Counted from the stretch's first letter, positions 11,766 to 24,209 are shown. The stretch is 64,000 bases of DNA from Halichoerus grypus (GCF_964656455.1 NC_135719.1:128073444-128137443), one strand, 5' to 3'. Numbers and translations: made by a program. The notes: generated by a model not told the origin, from the letters alone.

Positions 11766-12149
11766 AGCTAGGGAGAGTTGCATGACAGTGGTTGGGGGTG
11801 GATTTGATAGGACTGGTACAGAGGGAGCCCATGCGGGCTAGATAGAGGGACTCCAGTGACCTTGCTTGAGTTTGGATACTGTGTATAAAGGAGGTTGCAA
11901 TACAGGTCTGATTTGCTGATCCTTTACTGATCTCCTACCCCATTCCTGTCCACAGTGTACCCCATGTTCTCATCTCTCATATGCATATCTGAGGTTCTGT
12001 GGAGGCTTGGGAGGTAGGGAGTGAGAGAGGAATGCCCTCTGGAAGGCCAACATTACTCACAGACCAAGCTGGGGGGTGCAGGCTTCCACAAGCTCAATTT
12101 TGCAAATGTCTGCTGGGTTCTTCCTTTGCCTGGGGAGGGGGTGGGGTAT

Positions 12150-12420
12150 CATGTCTGGTGCTAGGGACACAGAAGAGGGTAATGGTTGACATTTTCAGGT
12201 GAAGGACATTATGAATGTATGTAATCACAGCACAAGGCCTAGATCTGGACTAGAAGGAACCATGTGGGTTTTCATGGAGGAGAGGATTACTTCCTGCCAG
12301 GTAAGGGAGTGTGAGGAAGGCTTCACGGAGAAGGTGGAATTTAAAGTAGATGGAGAAAAAGGACGGAGGATGACAGGCCAAGGAAACCACGTAAGGAAAG
12401 GAAAGGAAAGAAAATGAATT
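12150..12420 (-). repeat. L2 fragment
   Basis: GTGCTAGGGACACAGAAGAG, then GGAAGGCTTCACGGAGAAGG and GGAATTTAAAG, matching antisense L2 order. Confidence 0.6.
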
Positions 12421-12559
12421 CATCCTCAGTACACAGGAGATGGATCTTTTATAGCATATAGGTAGAGGGCTAAGTGAGAGATGGGGCTGGAGAGGTATGT
12501 TCTGGCTCATTTTTGAAGAACCTGGAATAGTAAGTATTTCAGTTAGGACAAGCTCTTAA

Positions 12560-13470
12560 CAATTGATTGGGAATCCCAACTCAATTTGGCTTAATATAGA
12601 GGGAACTCTGGGGGATGGAGTTTATGCAACTCAAGGTTTAGAAGAATGGACCTCAGCTATGGTGCACTCTAGGGGTGCCCAATTTTGCTGGGGCCTCAGG
12701 CTGACTCTACCCATGGTAGTAAAAGAGCTCTGTGGCTCTAAAGCTCATGTGGGCACACCTCACCCTTGAAAGCTAGAAAGAACTTCTCTTCCCCTAGCCA
12801 TTGAACAAAAGTCTTGGGCTTCCTTTTGATTGGACCAACTTAGGGCACATGCTCCTCTCTGAACCAGTTGTAACAGGACAGCCTTAAAACCAGGTAGAGG
12901 TGGCCCACCCTAACCTATGTGGCTGCTTCACCATGAGTGGGGGCTGGAGTGGATGCTGGTAGCTGTGGGATAGTAGACAAAGGCATTAGGACTTTAGTGT
13001 GTGTGTCTGGGGGAGCATGGGACATATTAGAGCAGAAGAGTGGCTTGTTGACTTTTGTAGTAGGAGCAGAACTCTAGAGGTGGGACGGAGAAGTCACTGG
13101 ATTTGGCAGAATTAGGAGCAAGGAGGACACTGCCTGGCTGCCATGGCTCTACATCTCAGCAGAAGCCACCAAGCTGGATCATTGAGCCCAGTCCAGAATA
13201 TGGTCCATGTGGGTGTCTGTGACTCATCCTGGCACACGGGCAGGGAGGAGGAAAGGCAGAGCAAGGGGGTAACTACAAAGGACCAAGTGAATCTTCATCT
13301 GTCAACATTGTTCTCCTGCAGTTTTTGTCATTCTTCAAAGAAAAGAGGCTAAGAGTATTTTAGGGAAGCCTGAGGGTTGGTGCTTCTTGCAAAATACTTC
13401 TGAAGGGTCTTGTGGTTTCCCAGGCAGAGCCTGAGGTGCAGGAACCCGAGTTCATGCTTTATGGATTTGA
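12560..13470. other. Unique intronic sequence, no feature recognised
   Basis: No gene, RNA or recognisable repeat seen. Open frames here are short and without domain character. Confidence 0.4.
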
Positions 13471-13625
13471 AATTTTTATTCCTTTTGCAGTGTGTACGTG
13501 CACGGCTCCTCCAGGATCAGCTTTGATTGATAGGTGCCTTGGCAACATCATCATTTCCTCAGGGATCTGATGGCTTCAGAATTGCTTTGCTGGTTTCTGA
13601 TCATACTTAGCTGGCCCTCACTGGG
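13470..13625. other. Unique intronic block with regulatory-like composition
   Basis: Repeat-free, with GTGTACGTGCAC near 13493, TTTGATTGATAGGTGCC and CTGATCATACTTAGCTGG. The composition resembles conserved non-coding DNA. Conservation cannot be tested from this sequence alone. Confidence 0.25.
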
Positions 13626-14094
13626 CCGTTACATGCTCTGGACTGTGTTTGGAGAATTAGTTTGCTTTATGCCTCAAAGTCAATAGGATGCTTTTTGTTT
13701 CTGTTCCCTGAAATGAAGGCAGAAGTTTTACTAGGGGATCCGCCTGAGCTGGCAAAAAGGGGGCTCTTCTGCCTTTGTGATTTTTCCTCCTGTGTGTGAA
13801 TCTGTTTGGGTAGCTGGAAATTGAGCTAGAGCAGTGGGGCAGGGATAGAGGGGAGGGGCCTGGGACGTGGTGCTCTCAGGTTTCAGGATTGTTCAACAGC
13901 TCTGAGCTGATTTTTGGGTGAGCTGTAGACTTGGGGCAAAAGAGCCATGTTTGAATATTAGCTTTGTCATTCATAGCCACGTGGCATTGGCTTAAACTTG
14001 GCTTTGGAGGACCTACCGTGTTCCAGGACTGCCTGGGCCATGCAAATGTTTCTTGTTCTGCAGTAGCCCGGAGGTAGCAGTGTGAATAGACCTC

Positions 14095-14290
14095 TAAGTC
14101 ACGGGGGGCTGCTTCATGCCTGCACTGTGCCTGAGCTATCCTGTACTATTCAGACCCTCCTGATATGGCCTACGAGGCAGGTAACAGTGTCTTCACTTTA
14201 TAGATGAGAAAAATAAAAGCTCAGAGAGGTCAGTAGTTTGACTTGAAAGCCTGCAATGCTCTGGTTATCAAGATGTGGAGGAAAAGCCTG
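14095..14290 (-). repeat. MIR fragment
   Basis: CTACGAGGCAGGTAACAGTG, then ATAGATGAGAAAAATAAAAG and CTCAGAGAGGTCAG. Confidence 0.65.
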
Positions 14291-14400
14291 AGTTTTGGGA
14301 TCACACATGCAGACTGAGGGTAGCTCCCTGCTGCTTATTTACTAGTCAAGTGGATCCCTCAGCACCTGAGCCCAAGTGTCCTTATCTTATTAGAGGTAAT
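14285..14400 (+). repeat. MIR fragment (sense)
   Basis: GAGTTTTGGGATCACACATG, then CTGCTTATTTACTAG and TGTCCTTATCTTATTAG. Diverged sense MIR. Confidence 0.4.
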
Positions 14401-14560
14401 GACATAATCTTTGTTGTTGGGGGATGGCTCAGAATCAAGTGACTTGTCTGAGGTCATCTTGTAGTTGGTATTAAGGATTAGAACCCAAGTGGTCTGATGC
14501 CACATCCATGTTGATTCATCCATGCTCTGCTCGCCTTTCTATACCACTTTGGTTCTGCCT
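14400..14560 (-). repeat. MIR fragment
   Basis: CAAGTGACTTGTCTGAGGTC, then AAGGATTAGAACCCAAGTGG. Confidence 0.55.
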
Positions 14561-14994
14561 GGTCTCCAGCAGCCATAGCCATGATACTAATGATGGTGGT
14601 AATTTTTATTTTGCATTGGTCGGATTCTGCTGATAGCAAGCTTCTCCATCTGGTGATGGATGGGACTGGCAAGGAGATTTTCTTTGTTTTCCTCCTTCCT
14701 AATACCTTGATCTGGGTTTTCTTAGGAGCAGGAGTTGAAGAAATGAGATCAGGGCTAAGTGGAAAGGTGAGCTGTTAGGGTCTCAGGGTTTTGGGGATGG
14801 GGTAGGTTGAGGCAGGAGGTGAGAGAAATCATCAGATGGCTGAGTGGAACATGGCAGAGTATTTTATGTGTCCTGTGGAGGAAAGGGAGTCCCCAAGTGG
14901 AGTGGGGACCTTGGGTTCACTGTGTGCTCTTAGGAGTTTTATAAATGAGCACATAGGGAGTAACCATATGCCATGTGACTGTCCTGCTCACACC

Positions 14995-15145
14995 TCTGGA
15001 AGGTTGGTATTGTCATCCTCATATTGGAGATGGAGGGACAAGATGGAGTGACCAAATTGCTGATGGCTCCCCAAGGCCATAAGTATCAGAACAGGATTCA
15101 AAAAGGGACTGCTGGATCCGAGGCTTTTTCCACTGCAGGATATCA
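14995..15145 (-). repeat. MIR fragment
   Basis: GGTATTGTCATCCTCATATT, then CAGAACAGGATTCAAAAAGG. Diverged. Confidence 0.45.
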
Positions 15146-15664
15146 GTGCTTAAGAAAAATTTGCCTTTCTGCGTATTTCACAGACTCTTAAAAGATCCTT
15201 GTCTAACTCCCACCTTCTGGTAGTTGAGGAAATGGAGGCTTAACAGTCAAACGATTTGACCAGGCTCCCCTAGAGGGAGGAGCCACCTGCAGTTAAGGTC
15301 ACAGGATTTCCAGGCTTACCTTTACCTCCCACATGTGAAGCAGACAGCTGCAGTCCTGCCCAGGGAGGGGCCTGGCAGGAACTGATGGGGCAGTGAGACT
15401 ACAGTGTTGAAGTCTCGCATTTAGAGCTTGATTTCAGGTCCTTGGAGACTTGGGGGCAAGTCAAGAGATAAAGGCTGAAGCCCATGCACAAGAGCTAGAT
15501 GTCATGTTGGGGCCTGGATGCCATGGATGCTCAGGCAACGAGAACAATTACAGATCTCGTAAGGAGGTGGGGCTCAGCTTACTGAATGGGGCAGGTATGG
15601 GCTGCCATGTTCATTGAATTGGCCTCCTGGTGATTATGATCTGGATTTCTTAGGTCTGAATCCT

Positions 15665-15865
15665 GGGCTCTGGCATCAGACTGACCCAGGTTTGAGTGCA
15701 GGTGAATCTGTTCTGTGTGTATAAACTTTGGGCAAGTGACTACCCCCTCTCAGAGTCTCAGATTTGCCCTTTATAAAACAGGAATAAAGTCACACCCACC
15801 CCATAGATGGGTTTGGAATATTAAACGAAGAGTTGTAGGTATACTACCTAGTTGAGTGCTCTCGG
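15665..15865 (+). repeat. MIR, sense orientation
   Basis: GGGCTCTGGCATCAGACTG, GGGCAAGTGACTACCCCCTC and CCTTTATAAAACAGGAATAA occur in sense MIR order. Confidence 0.7.
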
Positions 15866-15939
15866 AATTCTAGGTCTGGCCTGACCCTCTCCCTTCAACT
15901 CACATTTGAATTTCCCCCTGCTTGGCCATCATCTCTACC

Positions 15940-16830
15940 TGCTGTCAAATACTAATTCAACTCAAACTTCCTGTGCTTTAATATTCTTCAATTTTATCTC
16001 CTGCCCCACCCAGTCTTCCTGTTTGAGAAGTAGGCAACTCCATCCTCCCAGTACTCACACCTAACACACTTCGGATTGTTGTTGACTCCTTTCTTGCTCT
16101 CATGTCTCAAGTTCAAGCTATCAGTAAAGCCTGTAGGCTCTCCCTTAAAAATGGACCCAGAATAGGACCATATTTCTTACACATGTAAAACTGCTGCCAC
16201 CACCTCTTGCCTGGGTTATTACAGTGTCCTCCTGTCTTTACTCCTTCACTCTGGACTCTGTGCATTTTTTTTTCCTCCACATAGCAGGCTGGAACGATCC
16301 TCTAAAATGAAAGTCAAATTATGTCACTCTGCTCAAAACTCTCCAGTGACTTCCCATGCCACTCAGAGTACGCCGAAGTGGAGAGTCCCAAGGATGACTG
16401 CAAAGCCCCACCAGATCTGGCCCCAGCGCCTGTCCACCCTTTCCTCCTTTCATTCTCCTTGCTCATGCTGCCTTTTGAACTTGCTAAGCCCAGTCCAACA
16501 TCCATGTCCTTGTCCTGGCAGCTTCCTCAGCCGTTTCCATTCCCCAGGTCTCTGCACAAATGACCCTCTTTGAGCAAGCCCTCCCAACTACCCTTCCAGA
16601 ATAGCACATCCTTCTGAGCCCTCGATCCCCTGACTTAATTTTCATAGCACCTTACACCATCTGACATATTATATGCATGTTCATTTTGCGTATTGTCTGT
16701 CTGCCTGAATAGGACCTCATCACCCCGAGGGCTGACTGGGACTCTGTTTTGTTCACACATGACACCTCACATGGGGTGAGCACTCCGTGAACACCTGCTG
16801 GATGGATGAATGCCCTTGTCCCAGCTTCCA
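15940..16830 (+). repeat. L2 LINE 3' portion, about 0.9 kb
   Basis: A long sense L2 3' end. Successive blocks include TGTTGTTGACTCCTTTCTTG, ATTACAGTGTCCTCCTGTC, TCTCCAGTGACTTCCC, GAGCAAGCCCTCCCAACTAC and a terminal GAGCACTCCGTGAACACCTG. It is the least fragmented L2 in the window. Frames within it are remnants, not a gene. Confidence 0.75.
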
Positions 16831-16949
16831 TAATTCAGGTGCCTTGTTACATTGGGTTGCTTCTGCCTCATCCTTGAGGACAGAATGAGAATGTATCATC
16901 TTCCTTCATTCTCCTTCATGAACTACCTTCTAGAGACAAGGGGACTTTT

Positions 16950-17130
16950 TGAAATAGCTTTACATTTTTTCTCATTTTAAAAAAGGAATACATGTGCCAT
17001 GTACATGGGGGAAAAAAGAAAAGAGAGAGAAACCCCAAATTCAGTAAAATAAATGCAGAAAGAAGAACATGAGGATCACCTGCAGTCCCACCTCCCAGAA
17101 GGAACCACTGTTACTGTTGTGATGCCCACC
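16950..17130. repeat. Old L1-type fragment
   Basis: AGGATCACCTGCAGTCCCAC, CTCCCAGAAGGAACCACTG match a recurrent ancient L1-type motif also present at 11085 and 30430. Confidence 0.4.
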
Positions 17131-17586
17131 CCTCTGGCTTTCCCCTAAGTCACAGCTTTTCTTTCTTGGGGAGAGGGATGAATTGGGAGGGGCATTCTAC
17201 AAATGAAGGGTATTATTAAGGGAGCTGGTGGCAAAATGGCAGTGACAACCGTGGAAAGGGTGTGACTAGGAATTGGAAGAAATTTGGCTTCCATAGTGAC
17301 TCTCTTTTCTATATTAAGTGGGTTTGTTTCTAACAGATAAGGGTCGCATACAGGGAAGGTGGAGATGCCTCAGGAAAGGTACAAGGGAAATTCATGTTCC
17401 CTTTGTTTTGCTTACTTTTCAAAGCTTCTACTTGGATGGAGCATTCTTGAAGCCTGTGGGAGCTGTGTTTCAGTGCAAGCAAATTCATAACTAGTGTGGT
17501 GTGTGGGACTGAGTTGGGAAGTTGGGAACTGACTGCAGTGGAAGAATTACTTAGCCTGTGCTGGGAGTTTAACATACAACAGTTAA

Positions 17587-17770
17587 GGGTGCCTGGATGG
17601 CTCAGTCAGTTAAGGGTCTGCCTTTGGCTCACGTCATGATCCCAGGGTCCTGGCATCCAGTCCCTCATAAGGCTCCCTGCTCAGCAGGCAGTCTGCTTCT
17701 CCCTCTGCCTCTGCCCCTCCCCCTGCTCATGCTCTCTCTCTCTCATATAAATAAAATCTTTATTAAAAAA
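17587..17770 (+). mobile_element. CanSINE (tRNA-Lys-derived SINE) with target-site duplication
   Basis: GGTGCCTGGATGGCTCAGTC head, CTCCCTGCTCAGCAGGCAG body, CT-rich stretch, AATAAAATCTTT tail. A 16-base target-site duplication (17571-17586 and 17769-17784, one mismatch) flanks it. Diverged head, so an older copy. Confidence 0.95.
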
Positions 17771-17794
17771 CATATAACAGTTAATGTGTTTATT

Positions 17795-17945
17795 TCTCAT
17801 GGCAGTCTTGTGTGGTAGGCATTGTGAGCTGCATTTTACAGATAGCAGAGGGTAGAGAGGTCAAGGGGTACACCCTTGGGAGTGCTGTATGATTTGAACC
17901 CAGGGTGCCTCACTCCAGAGGCTATGTTCATAAACACCATGAGAC
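17795..17945 (-). repeat. MIR fragment
   Basis: GAGCTGCATTTTACAGATAG, then GTATGATTTGAACCCAGGG. Confidence 0.65.
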
Positions 17946-18949
17946 ATACTTCCAGAGCAGTCAGACTGGGGGGGGGGGGGCAGGTGGGCCAATGTGGAAG
18001 TACATTCAACGAAACTGAGGGAGAGGCTGGGAGTTTCCATGGGAGGACCCCTCGTGGGGACTCTCCAGGCCCCAGATTTGGTCTATCATATGGCCAGATG
18101 GGCTGTGAGAGCCTGGTTCTGTGTCTTTGGCTGGGAGGTCAACTCCCAGACATGTCCAGATACTGTTGGAAGTTTGGAGGTGGTGCCACCAGGGTGAAAT
18201 AATGAGGAAAATCTGGAGATAGGCATGGTCGAGAAATCAGACAGCCACCCACTCACATCACTCTTCCCAGTTCAGGACTTTTGTTGTAAGTGACTCCCTG
18301 CAGATGGATGTGGAGTTCCAGAAATTGGGGTGAGCAGGGGTATTAAACCACTCCTTCTCCTCTTTGAGCTATGTGCAAGCTCTGAGTATCTGACCCTGGT
18401 GATGGGGATAGGATGGGAGGGTGGGGTGGGAAAGAGGATTGTCTTTTGTGTTCATGAAAACCATGCCAGCTGGGCCAGTGGACTGAGGAGCAGACTTACA
18501 TTCCTCTATTCTTATGGAGGTGGTGCCATGTGGCCCCAGCAGAGGGGTCTGAGTTCTAGCCCTGCTCCCTTCTGCTGTCTGAGCAAGGGGTATGTATGGG
18601 TATGTGTGTGCAGGAGTGCAGGGTATGTGTTGTTTGGATATTGTTATCCTGTCTGAGGGCAGGAGATGGCTCCTGGGAATTAATGTTGCTCAGATGTTAA
18701 ACTGATACTTACACTTATGTCTTATCCACAGAGTGAGGAGATGCCTGTGGTTTCATTGTCATTTCTGAGTCTTGAGACCTGAGTGGGAAGGAGGGCAAGC
18801 GGCATTCTGAACTCAGATGGTGGTATGGGGTTTCAGGTGGGGTGCTTATGTATGCTTTAGCTGGGTGGGAAGTACTGAAGTCACCATTGCCCTGCAAAAA
18901 TAGTTTGTCTCTTAGTTCTGTTTCTCAGGGAAAAGGAAGTCCTCTTGGA

Positions 18950-19290
18950 TTCCAGTCATTGAACAGATCTTTACTGAGCACCTGCTGGGTCCAGACACTG
19001 TGTGAGATGCTGGAGATGGAGTAGGGGCAGGGGTGTGGGTAACCACTGGCAGAGTTGAGGCATATTCTCATGGTCCCCTTGACTGGAGTTGATGATGAAT
19101 TGGATATGGGGATAAGGGAGAGATGAGTGTGGAGAACGACTCCCAGGGTGTTGATGTGAGTAGCCATCAGAAGCTTGGCACAAGAACTCCTCTTCCAGGG
19201 AGGGTGGCATGGTTCCAGATTGCTGGGGCAGATTTCACATATTTCAGAAAGGGGAGGGGTACAAGGGGCCCTGAGAGGTGTCAGCCAGTG
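18950..19290 (-). repeat. L2 3' fragment
   Basis: TTGAACAGATCTTTACTGAG, then CACCTGCTGGGTCCAGACAC, then deeper L2 blocks (GATGAATTGGATATGGGG). Internal part of the element is missing. Confidence 0.6.
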
Positions 19291-19574
19291 AGTGTGAACA
19301 TGTGCTTTTTTTCTCTCCCTTACAAGAAATTGCCACTTACCAGTACTTCCTGATTTCTTCTCAATCTTCCCAGTGCCTCCTACCTTCCTGATCCCCTACC
19401 TGTATATGGAATAAGAATATGGGGAAGAGAAATTGACTTACAGAACATTTACCAAGCTAAGAGAAACTTCAGAAAGCCTGTTCAGCTTGGGACACAGCAA
19501 GACCAAACAGTCCAGGTCCGATTCTGATAAAGTAGATATCATTGTCACAGATGACTCCAGCTGACAATCTTCTT

Positions 19575-19740
19575 TCAAACAATTATGGAATTATGGAATA
19601 TTAGTGCTAAAATGAAGCTTTGGAGCTGGTCTAATTTAACCCCCGCCCCCTATTCTAGGGATACATAAACTGAGGCTCAAAGAGGTTAAGGCTTGCATAA
19701 AGTCACACAGCAGGTTGCTATGGCTGAACATGGGGGCATA
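19575..19740 (-). repeat. Ancient SINE-like (MIR-class) fragment
   Basis: ATAAACTGAGGCTCAAAGAG, then TAAAGTCACACAGCAGG. The left side resembles the AGAGCTGGAAGGGACC type of old repeat also seen near 9140 and 34470. Confidence 0.5.
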
Positions 19741-19749
19741 ATATTGCTT

Positions 19750-21380
19750 AAGTAACTGTAAAGTTGGGGAGAGGAGGCTGGAAAAGCACCAGAGAAAGGG
19801 ATCCCAGAGAGTCAAGGCAGTGCTATTTAGGAAAGGTAGGCTAGCCCAGGAGTCCGCTGGAGTGGAGGATAATGCCCCTGACCTGTAAACAGAACTGGCT
19901 CTCTCACTAAGAAGCTTGGGTATCAAGAGAAAGTGGGACTGAAGGGGTCAAGATTACAGCTGAACTGGTTAGAAGACAGAGTTCTTCTGGTTATCTTTGA
20001 GCCTTCCTTGGAAAGTCCTCTCTCTAGGCACTGGAGCCGTTATTCTGTCATGGTTTGAGGACCACCTTCTTTGTGTCTTTTCCTGCCTCACCCAACCTAT
20101 TCTGCTAGAGTTGGTATCATAGTGCCTATTTTCTGCAGCTGGCTGTTGGGCTAATTCTCCCTCTCTGACTCTGGACTTTGACCCACAGGGACTAGAGCAT
20201 GGGAGAAAATGCCAACCGGGTTTGGGGCAGGAGCATGATGTGAGATCCACATCAATCCACTCCCTCCACATGGTAAGGGTTTTCTGGGTGCAATGGGCTG
20301 AGTGCAGTGGTTGAAAACCACAGATTAATCCCATTGTGGTCTTACTTTGGCATTTTGATAGGAAGTGTCTTTGAGTGTAGAGAACTTCAGAGTTTTTCTT
20401 TGACATTTAAGATGAAAATTCATATCAGGGCTGTGAATTCTGGTTGGTATCTAGAGTTTAGGCTCAGCCCGTTGGGCAAGAACCCACTGGGGAGATGGAG
20501 CCTTGACAGCCACCTGGGTGAGGCTCTTGACCTCTGATGTGCTGCTTCTCTGAGCTCCAGGGCAGCTGTGGCTCAGTGGCTCAGAATGGAGATGCCTAGA
20601 ATGCCTAGAATGTGTGGACAAGGTGAGATCATTGCCACCATTGCCCCTTATTGGTCAGGGCCTAACGTGGGATAGTCTATCTGCATCTGGCAGGAGACGG
20701 GAGGATGGACTCATTTACCATGTTGAAGGGGGAACCTCTGGCAGAGTAGGAGAGCCACCCAAGCTGGGTGGGTTAAAAGTAGGCACATATCAGAATGAGC
20801 AGAGGGACTCTAGAGATGGAAGACTAAGTAGAGGGGGCAGGAGTCTCCTGGATGCTCCAGCATCCTGAGGTGCTCAGTCCCCATCCTGGTCAGTGCCTGA
20901 CTGGGCGTGCATTTCAGTCTTGAGTTCTCTCAGGGGCCCAGCCTGAATCTATGCCCTGGCTGGCGCTGACCCCTTGGCACTGATTTGAGTGCCATTTGTC
21001 TTTGTGTCTGATCTGCAATGTGTGCAGATGCAGAAGTGGCTCAATTGATGACCTGTCTTCCGGAGCACTCAGGCAATCCTGGGAGGCTCGGTTGCTTAGA
21101 CATTGCAGAGGTGTTAAAGAAGTGCTTGGTAGAGATCTGCATGGGGAGGTTAATTATGACTGTCCCCCTACCTCTCTCTCTCTCTCTTTTTTCCCCTGTC
21201 TGGTAACCTTAGCTCAATTTAAGTAAGTTTTAAATCTCAAGCTGAGATAATGTTTAATGACTAGTTCTTGAAAAATTAGTTCCTAGGGAAAGCAAGGAAA
21301 ATCAACGCAAAGAGACTACTGTGAATCAGGACTCTGCTAGGCATTTTCATTGTGTTATTCATTTGTTTCCTCACAGTGAT
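19750..21380. other. Unique intronic sequence; no gene or clear repeat
   Basis: No recognisable element apart from a short CT tract at about 21173-21187 and a small tandem duplication (ATGCCTAGA copies near 20592-20611). Confidence 0.35.
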
Positions 21381-21384
21381 TGTG

Positions 21385-21790
21385 GAGGGTGTTCATTCAT
21401 TCATTCGTTTGGTGTTTGTTGAGCACCTAGCATGTGCAAGGTAGCATTCTAAACTCTGGTGGTACATTGGAGCCCAGGACAGACCAGGTTTCTGCTCTCA
21501 TAGAGCTGAGAATCTAATGAGAAGTGTGGTAGACAATAAACACATAAAAATTAGACAATTTCAGACAGAAGTGACTTCCAGGAAGGATATAAAATAAAGC
21601 AAAGGGCAGGTGAGTGACTTTGGTGAGGTGCTGGGAAAGCCATCTGGGGAGACAACATCTGACCTAAGACCTGATGAACCATGGCAGAGCTGAGGAGGGG
21701 CTGCCCTATAGGAAACAGCAAGTGCAGGCATCCTGGATGGGAGTGAACTTGGCCAGAATGAAGAGAGACAGTTTCACTTCCTCTGTTTTC
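21385..21790 (-). repeat. L2 3' end
   Basis: TTCATTCATTCATTCGTTTG, TGTTGAGCACCTAGCATGTG, CATAGAGCTGAGAATCTAAT. Antisense L2 tail and adjacent body. Confidence 0.75.
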
Positions 21791-21904
21791 CAGACGAGGA
21801 AACTGAACCTCAGAACCCAGCTTGGCCATTATCACCCAGCTTCCTGGAATAGATCTTTTTAGTCCAAATCCAAGATCTTTCCACTATAACCTGCTGCCAT
21901 CAAT

Positions 21905-22120
21905 AAACTGCTACTGTGCTCATTTGTAACAAGTTCTTTTCATGCATCATCTTATTCCATCCTTGTAAACTACCATTAGTCCTGCTTGACAGATGGGGAA
22001 ACTGAGACTCAGGTCAGTTCAGTAACTCATACAGGGTCATGAAGCTAAAAACCGGAGGTAGGATTCAAACTTGGGTCCAAAGGACTGACTGTAGTGTCTT
22101 GTCACCACAACATGGGGCAG
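21905..22120 (-). repeat. MIR fragment
   Basis: TGACAGATGGGGAAACTGAG, then GGTAGGATTCAAACTTGGGT. Confidence 0.7.
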
Positions 22121-22539
22121 TAGAGTTGATGCCTGTGGGATGGGGGAAATGTCCTCCATTTCTAGAGATGAAACAACACACCAGGGAGTTTGGTGCCTTT
22201 TGCATGTCGCCAAGACAGGAAGGATAGGGTAAGGACTCATACTTAGGCCTGCTGGGCTCCTCCAGCTCTAAATCCTGCTTTTATCCGTGTCTGATGGCCA
22301 TGAGGGGCTGATTGTCACTGGTTGACATAGAGGACACATTGCCAGTCTTAGGTATGGGCTCTTTGAAAGGTGAATCGTCTGAAATAGACACTGAACTCCT
22401 GTTAGGAGTTAGGAATTTTGTGAAGCACTGTGAAAGAACAAAATGAAGGGAGATATTTGGTTCATCTCTGTGATGGGAAATAATCACCCAAAGGTGCCAG
22501 AAATGCTTGACCCCATCCCCCTTCCCATTGTGCTGGGGA

Positions 22540-22960
22540 GAAAAGACGAATTAGACACGTTCTTGCCCTAAAGGATCTCACAGTCTGGTTGGGAAGGAAG
22601 AGCAATAAATATGACCATAATGTGTTGTAGGAGGACTTATTTATTAAGCCATTGTCCATTGTGTTTCTGTGCAGGCCAGGTACTGTAGTAGGTGCAGGGG
22701 TACAGTGGTGAAAAGGGCCAACACGGTCCCTTCTTGAATGGAGCTTGTGTTTAGGGGGTGGAAGAAGGAAAGTGAGCATAGAAGTACTGAAAAATCTGAG
22801 TACAAACTGGGATAAAGCTATGAAGGAGGGGTGTAGGGATCTGTCCAAAATAATGGGGGGCTCCTCTTGGTCAAGCATGTTAGAGAAGGCTTCCTTATGG
22901 CAGAAATGCTTTGAACTGATGCATGGGTTGGAAGGCTCCAGTGGAGGCAGGCTTAGGTTA
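22540..22960 (-). repeat. L2 fragments (two tails)
   Basis: GGATCTCACAGTCTGGTTGG with GCAATAAATATGACC, then a second tail at about 22625 (TTATTTATTAAGCCATTG, CAGGCCAGGTACTGTAGTAG) and AGAGAAGGCTTCC. Possibly one rearranged element. Confidence 0.65.
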
Positions 22961-23678
22961 TCAGAAGAGCACTAAGGAGGTCACCTAGCCCAACTTGGGA
23001 GTGTAGATCAGGCTTCCTGTAGGTGGTGACAGTCCCCTGGTCTCGAAGGAATCTGCCAAGGGAAGGGGTGGCTGAGATTCCAGGCTGGAAGATGTGTCAT
23101 GGGCAGTGGAAGCAGTGTGTCACGCAAACACACGTTTTGGCACCACTCTGCGCGATCTCCTTAGGAGACCTTTCTGCCCACCCACCTGAAGCTGCAGGGT
23201 GAGAGTTTGCTTATGTCTTGAATGTCTGTTCTCCAGCTCCTTCCTCTGAACTCTGCGCGTGGCTCTGAGTGCCAACTTAAGCATATAAATTATCCAGTGG
23301 GCCTCAGCTCTGCCCAGCCGGCCTGTTCACTCAGTGGCATGCATGCATAATCAATACAGGAGGCTGCCACTGCTTTTAGCTGGTGTGCTGGAGAAGACCT
23401 TCCGTGTTCAGTGTTCAACCGCATGCTGGCATTTATTCTCTCCTCCCCTCTCCTCTCCCCACCCCCTCCTCACTTCTTCTGGCTTCCATCTAACTCTGAG
23501 GCTCTGTGGCAGGATTTTGCAGGTGGGCCATTGTTCCTGTGACTGCCCCAAACCCTCATGCCCAGCAGCTGGAGAGGTACTTGGCTGTTTAGCTCAACCA
23601 CATGCTGAGCCTTTCACTCTGCTTTTCATGGCACTACTGGGGCATCTGACCCCAAGACTTGCTGGAGAGGCTGGCAAG

Positions 23679-23992
23679 TATCTAAGTATCCAAAGTATCC
23701 AAAGTATCCAAAGTATCCAAGTATCCAAGTATCCAAGTATCCAAGAATCCAAAGTATCCAAATATCCAAGTATCCAAAGTATCCAAGTATCCAGGTATCC
23801 ATCCAAGTATCCAAGTATCTATCCAAGTATCCAAGTATCCAAGGTATCCAAGTATCCAAGTATCCAAAGTATCCAAGTGTCCAAGTATCCAAAGTATCCA
23901 AGGATCCAAGGATCCAAGTATCCCAAGTATCCCAAGTATCTCAAGTATCCAAGTATCCAAGGTATCCAAAGTATCCAAGTATCCAAGTATAC
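23679..23992. repeat. Minisatellite of 8-9 base units (ATCCAAGT / ATCCAAAGT)
   Basis: About 310 bases of imperfect head-to-tail units. The commonest are ATCCAAGT (8 bases) and ATCCAAAGT (9 bases), with variants such as ATCCAGGT, ATCCAAGG and ATCCCAAGT. A 24-base sequence (AGACTTGCTGGAGAGGC...) at 23655-23678 recurs at 23993-24016 with two mismatches, exactly bounding the array. All three frames on both strands stay open across much of it, giving spurious low-complexity reading frames. It is not a CRISPR: there are no unique spacers. Confidence 0.95.
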
Positions 23993-24183
23993 AGACTTAC
24001 TGGACAGGCTGGCAAGAGGGTGTGGGCTCCCTTATTTCCTTCCTGGTTGGATATTTACTGGTGGGGCAGTCTTTCATGCCCCTCTTGGTGAAAGGAGCTG
24101 TGTTGGCCCTGACACCCCCCTCCTTGGAGTGTCCTTGACCAAGCATTATCCCTTTGAAACACTATTGTGGTCATTTTCTTCTT

Positions 24184-24209
24184 CGGTTTTTAAAATTATT
24201 TATTTATTT

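Noticed and set aside
15940..16830. Possible gene in the open, pyrimidine-rich stretch
   Set aside because: The sequence follows the L2 LINE 3' end throughout.
23679..23992. Resemblance to a CRISPR array
   Set aside because: Units are 8-9 bases head to tail without unique spacers, in a mammalian intron.
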